Assembly (NCBI GenBank): GCA_001247695.2 | Contig: LGRX02034943.1 | Location: 1 to 32,670, forward strand | Source of the DNA: Cymbomonas tetramitiformis | Lineage: Eukaryota; Chlorophyta; Pyramimonadophyceae; Pyramimonadales; Pyramimonadaceae | DNA: 32,670 bases | Reading direction: 5' to 3' | In this document: positions 27,744 to 32,670 of the stretch, one piece after another | How positions within the stretch are numbered: position 1 is the first letter of the stretch | How the letters are laid out: every line of letters starts with the position of its first letter | Position numbers and translations under genes: made by a program | The notes under the pieces: model-generated | The model's database searches: none | The model's input: the letters and a program-made list of their open reading frames with translations, nothing else | What the model was told of the DNA's origin: nothing

Positions 27744-27902
27744 GAACGTGCCCCAGTGGCCTGGGATGGCCGTGTCACTGGCCATGATGAAACACTGAGA
27801 CAAAACCATCGTGGTTGGCGTCAGAATCCCTACGATGATGGCGATCGCCTGCATTCTCCCTGTCCGCAGCCCCAACGTCACTTCAGCGCTTCTTGGTCTG
27901 GT
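27744..27902 (-). CDS. Multi-pass membrane protein, exon with one span
   Basis: The acceptor AAAGTTTTGCAG and a canonical GTGAGC donor bound a 53-residue exon, phase 0 at both ends. The sequence runs TRPRSAEVTLGLRTGRMQA, then a span (AIAIIVGILTPTTMVLSQC), then MASDTAIPGHWGTF. This is the best-supported exon of the series because both splice sites are canonical and the hydrophobic segment is clear. Confidence 0.7.
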
Positions 27903-27924
27903 CTGCAAAACTTTCAGCACTCTG

Positions 27925-28170
27925 GCTCCAGCTTGCCCACCGTCATCCGTCTCTGGCTCCAGCTCGCCCACCGTCATCCGTCCTCTGACTCCAGCTTGCC
28001 CACTGTCATCCATCACTGGCTCCAGCTCGCCCACTGTCATCCATCACTCTGGCTCCAGCTGCGCCCACCGTCATCCATCACTCTGGCTCCAGCTCGCCCA
28101 CTGTCATCCTTCACTCTGGCTCCAGCTCGCCCACTGTCATCCGTCACTCCAACACAGTGCCTCACTCATC
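27925..28170. repeat. About 30-33 bp minisatellite in an intron
   Basis: CTCTGGCTCCAGCTCGCCCA plus CYGTCATCC repeats about eight times with small length changes. On either strand the array stays open, giving long but meaningless frames. It lies in the 28363-27903 intron just upstream of the GCAG acceptor. Confidence 0.75.
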
Positions 28171-28363
28171 CGTCACTGCACGGCAACCTCCGTCATTCGT
28201 CACGTTGTCCCATGCAAGCTCGAAATCCAGATACAGGCTGAAGTTGAGTTGGTGCAATCTCAAACGGCAAGCACTGGGGGGCATGGTGGTGGTGGTGGTT
28301 GGGGGGGCTCAGAGAGTGGGAGGCAGTACCTATTAAGGTGCTTTGAGGGAAGGCTGTGCACAC

Positions 28364-28702
28364 GAACTCCTCTGCGATCTCCTCCGGCATGAACCCTTTC
28401 CCCAGCCCTTGTTGCAACGCGAGACAAAAGTCGAAGCCGAGGCACGGCGCGCGTACATCCATGGGGTCCGGACAGGAGACCAGAGCGCGGAGATCCTTGC
28501 AGCAGTTCACCGCCTTGGAGTAGTAGAACCACAAGGTCATGATGAACAAGAGGATGAAGGTGTTGGTCTGGATCAAGATGCGCTCGGAGCGTGAGTAGGG
28601 ATCCACAGCGCGCACCAGGTAGATGGCGCCGAGCGGGTGCGCCCTCGCCATCCACGCGACGCTCGCCTTGAACGCCAGCCAGTACCTGTATCCCTCCCAT
28701 GA
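28364..28702 (-). CDS. Multi-pass membrane protein, exon with a juxtamembrane segment
   Basis: The exon after TGTCACAG encodes SWEGYRYWLAFKASVAWMAR, then HPLGAIYLV, AVDPYSRSERILIQ, a span (TNTFILLFIMTLWFYYSKAV) and a cysteine-containing loop (CPDPMDVRAPCLGFDFC). It ends EEIAEEF at a phase-0 GTGTGC site; an alternative donor GTACTG lies 28 bases further on. A hydrophilic 'HPL...YSRSER' stretch just before a membrane span is how the first span of polycystin-1-type proteins is preceded. I regard that family link as a hypothesis only. Confidence 0.6.
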
Positions 28703-28724
28703 CTGTGACACCTCCGCACCCACT

Positions 28725-29247
28725 GCGCAAAGACAGCCCTCGCCCTCCAAGAAAAGTTGCCCCCGGCAGACCGGCGCCTCCACACGGAGCAAGCGCCTAC
28801 TGGAGAAAATGCTGTCTCACAAGACGGTCCACCGCGGGCCTCGAGGGAGGATGACGCGCCAGCGAAGCACTTTCAAGAGAAAGCGACCCCACATTTTGAA
28901 TGGCACCACAAGGCGGATGCTCCCTCTGAGGGTGGAGGGAGGAGGGAGGCCCTGTGCGCCTGGGTGGCGGGTGTGCCTAAATCGGGCGAGCACAGTTTGG
29001 ACCGCAGCGCCACGTGGAAAGGTCTTTCTCGGGTTCCACTTGAAGGTCCCTCAGAGGGCAGTGCCCCTTTTGTGAGGGTCCCCCTTGGTGAGAGGGCCCA
29101 CCCAGAACAGCGCATCGTTCAGAGTCTGCACAGCCCTCTGAGCTCTCGTGGGCAGCGTTACAGCAATCCAGTGCCCTTCTGTCACACGGCGTAAGATCTC
29201 GACACAGATGTCTGTGCGGGGCCCACAGATAAGCATCCCGCGCGTAC
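28725..29247 (-). other. Unresolved part of the membrane-protein gene
   Basis: Several minus-strand frames are open (for example ILRRVTEGHWIAVTLPTRAQ and LNDALFWVGPLTK), but no splice choice gives a continuous product in phase with both neighbours. At least one exon probably lies here. Confidence 0.4.
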
Positions 29248-29403
29248 TGCTCCGACCAATTGGGAGTCAGGATCGCACCTGCGCGACCGAGAAGTTTTCT
29301 TCAAAGTCATGAGTCTCATTAGGCTCGACCTTCTTCTGGCTTTTACCTTCTTCCCTTGGTCAAGGGAATTGAACCCTTCCAGAACTTTCTGTTCGAACGC
29401 CTC
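29248..29403 (-). CDS. Multi-pass membrane protein gene, basic linker exon
   Basis: The acceptor GTGTGCAG is followed by EAFEQKVLEGFNSLDQGKK and a Lys/Arg-rich stretch (KARRRSSLMRLMTLKKTSRS). The exon ends LVGA at a phase-0 GTACGC donor. It contributes 52 residues and has no membrane span. The charge pattern fits a cytoplasmic linker. An earlier donor (CGCAG|GTGCGA) is possible but would change the phase. Confidence 0.5.
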
Positions 29404-29822
29404 CTGCACACATCATCACGCACATCCTCATAAGTCCGTTCAGTCTAAATTTTACAACCACGCGTAAACCTGTCCAACGTCCCACTCGCCGATGCATATT
29501 TCTCTCCCGCAAAACAGAGGCATCCATCCCACGTTTCAATTTGGCAAGGCATTTCTCCTGGATCTCTGCATCGCCGAGTGCCTCTGACTAGCACACCCAG
29601 TGCACCACTGCGTGCCTCGGAGCACAACCGCCGCATTGTCACACGCCTTTCTTTCTTTACATACATGATACTTTTAGGGTTTTAGTTTCACCGTAGGGAC
29701 TAAATACCCCACACCATGCAGAGGAGTTGCGATTTTCTTCTACTGCCCATTCTAAAATAAATTCACATACTTCACATGGTTTACTGTTGTCTAGGAGGTG
29801 ATCCGGTAGGGCAAGGACGGAC

Positions 29823-30266
29823 CCCCCATCGGTCAGTGTACATGACCGCCGTGGCCTTAAGCTCTGGCATCATGTCGGTCAGCTCCGGGTGAAGCTCGCA
29901 CTGGTAGGTGAGGAACATCTCAGACCGGGAGCGCAGCGTGACCTGCATGTCCAGGGGGGCTGCGGGGTTCTCCGTCCAGCTGTAGGGGTAGTTTGTCAGC
30001 TCCTGCAGCACGAGGATGGTGGCCCAAACCTCCTCGGCAGTGGTGATGCCATCGTCTCCTTCGTTAAGGTACAGGCGCAGCAGCGGCTGAGGGATGCTCT
30101 CCAGCAGCGCCGAAAGGTCGTATTGTGACACGGGGTTTGTCATCATGTCCTCCTTTGCCTCGCCTGCCCTCAGCACCCTCGCTAGATGATTGGACAGTTC
30201 GAAGCTGCCATCAACGTGCTGCAGGAAAATAAGATTCCACAGGTGCGCCCGCTGGAACCAGCCCGC
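29823..30266 (-). CDS. Multi-pass membrane protein gene, soluble-domain exon
   Basis: This is the longest clean exon: 148 residues after GGGCAG, phase 0, from AGWFQRAHLWNLIFLQ to YTDRWG at a GTCCGT donor. It is a predicted mostly helical soluble domain with the motifs HVDGSFELSNHLARVLRAGE, TTAEEVWATILVLQEL, PYSWTENPAAP and CELHPELTDMMPELKA. The 'DGSF..S..LA..L ... WAT...L..L' pattern recalls the C-terminal region of VIT/von Willebrand-type proteins, where a helical domain judges how a sequence 'falls' over a similar length. I cannot assign it firmly. Confidence 0.7.
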
Positions 30267-30416
30267 CTGCCCAAGATTACTGATCAACACTTTGAAAACA
30301 CTCACGTACCTGCACCTCATTCACACCCCGTCACAACCCCCCCCCGACATTTTTATTTCTAGCTCAAGTCTGATTGGGTGTTTATGGTAGGGAACGCGCA
30401 TTGCAGCCAGCCACAA

Positions 30417-31050
30417 CAGGTGGCGCTGCCTTTGGAGTTCTCTCCAGTGACAGGTGGCGCTGCCTTTGGAGTTCCCTCCAGTGACAGGTGGCGCTGCCTT
30501 TGGAGTTCTCTCCAGTGACAGGTGGCGCTGCCTTTGGAGTTCCCTCCAGTGACAGGTGGGCTGCCTTTGGGTTCCCTCCAGTGACAGGTGGCGCTGCCTT
30601 TGGAGTTCTCTCCGGTGACAGGTGGCGCTGCCTTTGGAGTTCCCTCCAGTGACAGGTGGCGCTGCCTTTGGAGTTCCCTCCAGTGACAGGTGGCGCTGCC
30701 TTTGGAGTTCCACTCCAGTGACAGTTGGCGCTGCCTTTGGAGTTCTATCCGGTGACAGGTGGCGCTGCCTTTGGAGTTCTCTTCAGTGACAGGTGGCGCT
30801 GCCTTTGGAGTCCCTTCAGTGACAGGTGGCGCTGCCTTTGGAGTTCCCCTCCAGTGACAGGTGGCACTGCCTTTGGGTTCCCTCCAGTGACAGGTGGCGC
30901 TGCCTTTGGAGTTCCCTCCAGTGACAGTTGGCGCTGCCTTTGGAGTTCTCTCCGGTGACAGGTGGCGCTGCCTTTGGAGTTCTCTTCAGTGACAGGTGGC
31001 GCTGCCTTTGGAGTCCCTTCAGTGACAGGTGGCGCAGCCTTTGGAATGGC
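30417..31050. repeat. 34-bp minisatellite, about 19 copies, in an intron
   Basis: GACAGGTGGCGCTGCCTTTG plus GAGTTCCCTCCAGT repeats every 34 bases, with a few shortened copies (30-32 bases). A higher-order pattern is visible: the block around 30720-30830 reappears near 30925-31030. This shows duplication of several units at once. The array lies between the exon ending near 31180 and the one starting at 30266. Confidence 0.9.
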
Positions 31051-31179
31051 GCAATTTTTAAGGCGTAGCGTGCAAAATTTAAGTAAGGGGAGAGGGGCGC
31101 ACCCCTTGAGTAGGTGGTGGGCCGGGGAGGGAGGGGGGGACCACGTGTGGAGGTGCAGTCCGGGCAGGGGGGCACCACT

Positions 31180-31965
31180 TGAAATCGCGGTTATTGGGCG
31201 CTGCCATGGTAGCTGGCTTGCGAGCTGCAGCTGACGTTCGGCATCCTCCTTGCTAAGGACCGCCTTAATACCGAAGAAGGCTTGCACGATGGCAGTGCCG
31301 AGCATGCGGTCCACGGGTAATGATTGCCGCAGTCGAAGCTTCGCCCACATCCTCTTTGCCTTGACCTGTGTCACGGATTGGCGTCTTGGGCGGGCCATCC
31401 CAGTAGCCCTCTCTCCCAGCATGTTTACTGTCACCCCTCCAGGCGCCAGGGCTGCAAGGGCTGAACCAACACCCGCCACCAGGGTGCGTCTTGAACCCAA
31501 CTTCCTGACTTTTGAACCAATCACCCTGACTTTTGAACCAATCACCCTGACTTGTGAACCAACAGCCCTGGCTGTTGAACTGGCTGTTGAACCAACTGCC
31601 CTGGCTGTTGAACTGGCTCTTGAACCAACAGCCCTGGCTGTTGAACCAACAGCCCTGACAGTTGAGCTCATACCTCGTCCCTCTATCGCAGTACTCCGTG
31701 TCTCTGCTGGCATCCGAGGGCTCTTCCAGCTGAGGTGACCAAAGTTCTCCATCACCGGCCCAGGCTGAGGCTGAGGCTGAGGCTGAGGCTGAGGCTGAGG
31801 CTGAGGCTGAGGCTGAGGCCGGCCATGAGTGCCCCCTTCATGCTCGCCGGATGCCCTCTGTCCAAAATCCCAGTCTGCCATTAAGTTTGGAATTTCCGTT
31901 CCTTCCGTCTGCATGTTGTTTTTGGGAATCTGTTTGGGGCCGTTCTCCTCCGTGCGGCTGCTGGT
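31180..31965 (-). CDS. Membrane-protein gene, repeat-rich exon
   Basis: The open frame contains EGTEIPNLMADWDFGQRASG, a Pro-Gln run, GPVMENFGHLSWKSPRMPAE, a (T/S)ARAVGS-type repeat, VRVIGSKVRVIGSKVRKLGS and a well-formed helical segment (RMLGTAIVQAFFGIKAVLS followed by KEDAERQLQLASQL). The first part is low-complexity and probably disordered; the last 60 residues look like a folded domain joining the soluble-domain exon at 30266. No single donor near 31180 is clearly best. Upstream the frame enters a 29/30-bp array. Confidence 0.55.
31500..31670 (-). repeat. Coding repeat: ARAVGS / VRVIGS units
   Basis: On the plus strand GAACCAACAGCCCTGGCTGTT and related 21-27 base units recur about eight times. 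All length differences are multiples of three, so the minus-strand frame survives. This contrasts with the 29/30-bp array upstream and suggests that this part is translated. Confidence 0.7.
31761..31818. repeat. GAGGCT hexanucleotide repeat
   Basis: About nine perfect GAGGCT units lie here. On the minus strand they encode a Pro-Gln run inside the open frame of the membrane-protein gene. Confidence 0.9.
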
Positions 31966-31969
31966 GCCG

Positions 31970-32275
31970 GCAGTCTGCGCCTTCACACCCATCACGCCGG
32001 CTGTCTGCGCCTCCACGCCCATCACGCCGCCTGTCTGCGCCTCCCGCCCATCACGCCGCCTGTCTGCGCCTCCCGCCAATCACGCCGCCTGTCTGCGCCT
32101 CCACGCCCATCACGCCGCCTGTCTGCGCCTCCCGCCCATCACGCCCGCTGTCTGCGTCTCCGCGCCCATCATGCCCGCTGTCTGCGCCTCTGCGCCCATC
32201 ATGCCGCCTGTCTTCCCCTCCACGCCCATCACGCCGCCTGTCTGCGCCTCCACGCCCATCACGCCGCTGTCTTGG
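31970..32275 (-). repeat. 29/30-bp minisatellite in coding sequence
   Basis: Ten units of CGCCTCCACGCCCATCACGC plus CGCCTGTCTG. Units of 30 bases encode GVMGVEAQTG on the minus strand. Units 3, 4 and 6 (plus-strand order) have only 29 bases. The three losses add to one codon, so the outer parts keep one frame, but a TGA falls in between near 32110. Confidence 0.85.
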
Positions 32276-32469
32276 CTGCTGGAGGCAGGAGCAGCGGGGA
32301 GCTCCGGCGGCCTGCGGTGGTCGTCATCGCTGCGCACATCCACCAGGAACTGGGCCTGGTGCTCGACGGTCCGCAGGCGCCGGTGCCGGGAGTCGTCGCC
32401 AAGCTGGCGCTTCGCCTGCTGGTCGAGGTAGTCCAGCGGGATGGAGAGCTGCAGGCGGTAGGCATTGAT
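32275..32469 (-). CDS. Membrane-protein gene, upstream exon
   Basis: The acceptor GGGTGCAG is followed in phase 0 by INAYRLQLSIPLDYLDQQAK, then RQLGDDSRHRRLRTVEHQAQ, then a Pro/Ser linker leading into the GVMGVEAQT repeats. The first 45 residues look helical and folded. Another open stretch upstream in a different frame (AHSFLALIELRLTAG near 32550-32510) may be the preceding exon; its donor was not found. The gene continues beyond the right edge of the window. Confidence 0.55.
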
Positions 32470-32670
32470 CTGCACCCCTCAGCCCCCCAGCCAGGCCCCG
32501 TCCCGCAGCCCGCAGTGAGCCTCAGCTCTATGAGAGCAAGGAAAGAGTGCGCTCGCAGGAACGAGGTGAGCCCAGGGGGGGCCAGTGGGCGACAGACAAT
32601 CGCATGAGCCACCCCAGCAGACACCTCAGCACCAAGTGAACGCTCCTGCGGACGCCTTCTCCCAGCGAAC

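Noticed and set aside
30725..31178. Open frames across the 34-bp array
   Set aside because: 34 is not a multiple of three, but the GC-rich unit lacks stops in several frames; translations are repetitive with no domain.

Overview
The window reads as nuclear DNA of a protist or alga. Coding stretches are broken by GT-AG introns, repeats of several kinds dominate, and there are no bacterial operon signals. The multi-exon membrane-protein gene at the right recalls large multi-pass proteins of prasinophyte green algae (a Cymbomonas-like genome would fit). That assignment rests on recognition only and is tentative.

Layout. 1-3000: GC-rich sequence with short tandem repeats and degenerate duplicated blocks that look like decayed minus-strand exons. 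3000-4990: no confident gene. 4990-17200: mobile-element territory. It holds two oppositely oriented copies of a roughly 1.2 kb gene-bearing repeat (about 5770-6735 plus, 11230-12180 minus) on either side of a broken retrotransposon gag-like gene (7483-9364, minus). It also holds several copies of a dispersed regulatory-looking module (CCCC/GGGG hairpin, CACCCCTCG, GGTGCCACGTCA, AT-rich inverted repeat, TATATA tract, GGTTATGGG). A 2.95 kb Tc1/mariner-like transposon (12521-15475) has inserted into one of these modules; an uninterrupted copy at about 4990-5112 shows the empty site. 17200-21100: a foldback element, tRNA-like sequences and a 1379 bp transposon (19528-20906). That transposon has 161 bp terminal inverted repeats, a 9 bp target duplication and a small spliced gene for a CxxC...CxxC protein, and is Mutator-like in its signature. 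21500-24900: little recognisable.

24934-32469, minus strand: the 3' portion of one large gene, reconstructed here as nine or more exons. Its C-terminal third has many membrane segments. The final six exon boundaries that I could place all fit phase 0, and several introns consist almost wholly of an intron-specific minisatellite. Repeats also run into the 5' coding part, including a 29/30 bp array that breaks the frame.

The most interesting items are the Mutator-like element with its cargo gene, the nested mariner with its empty site, the dispersed module, the tRNA-like element with two competing 5' partners for one 3' strand, and the minisatellite-filled introns. All calls come from reading the sequence; no alignment or database search was run.
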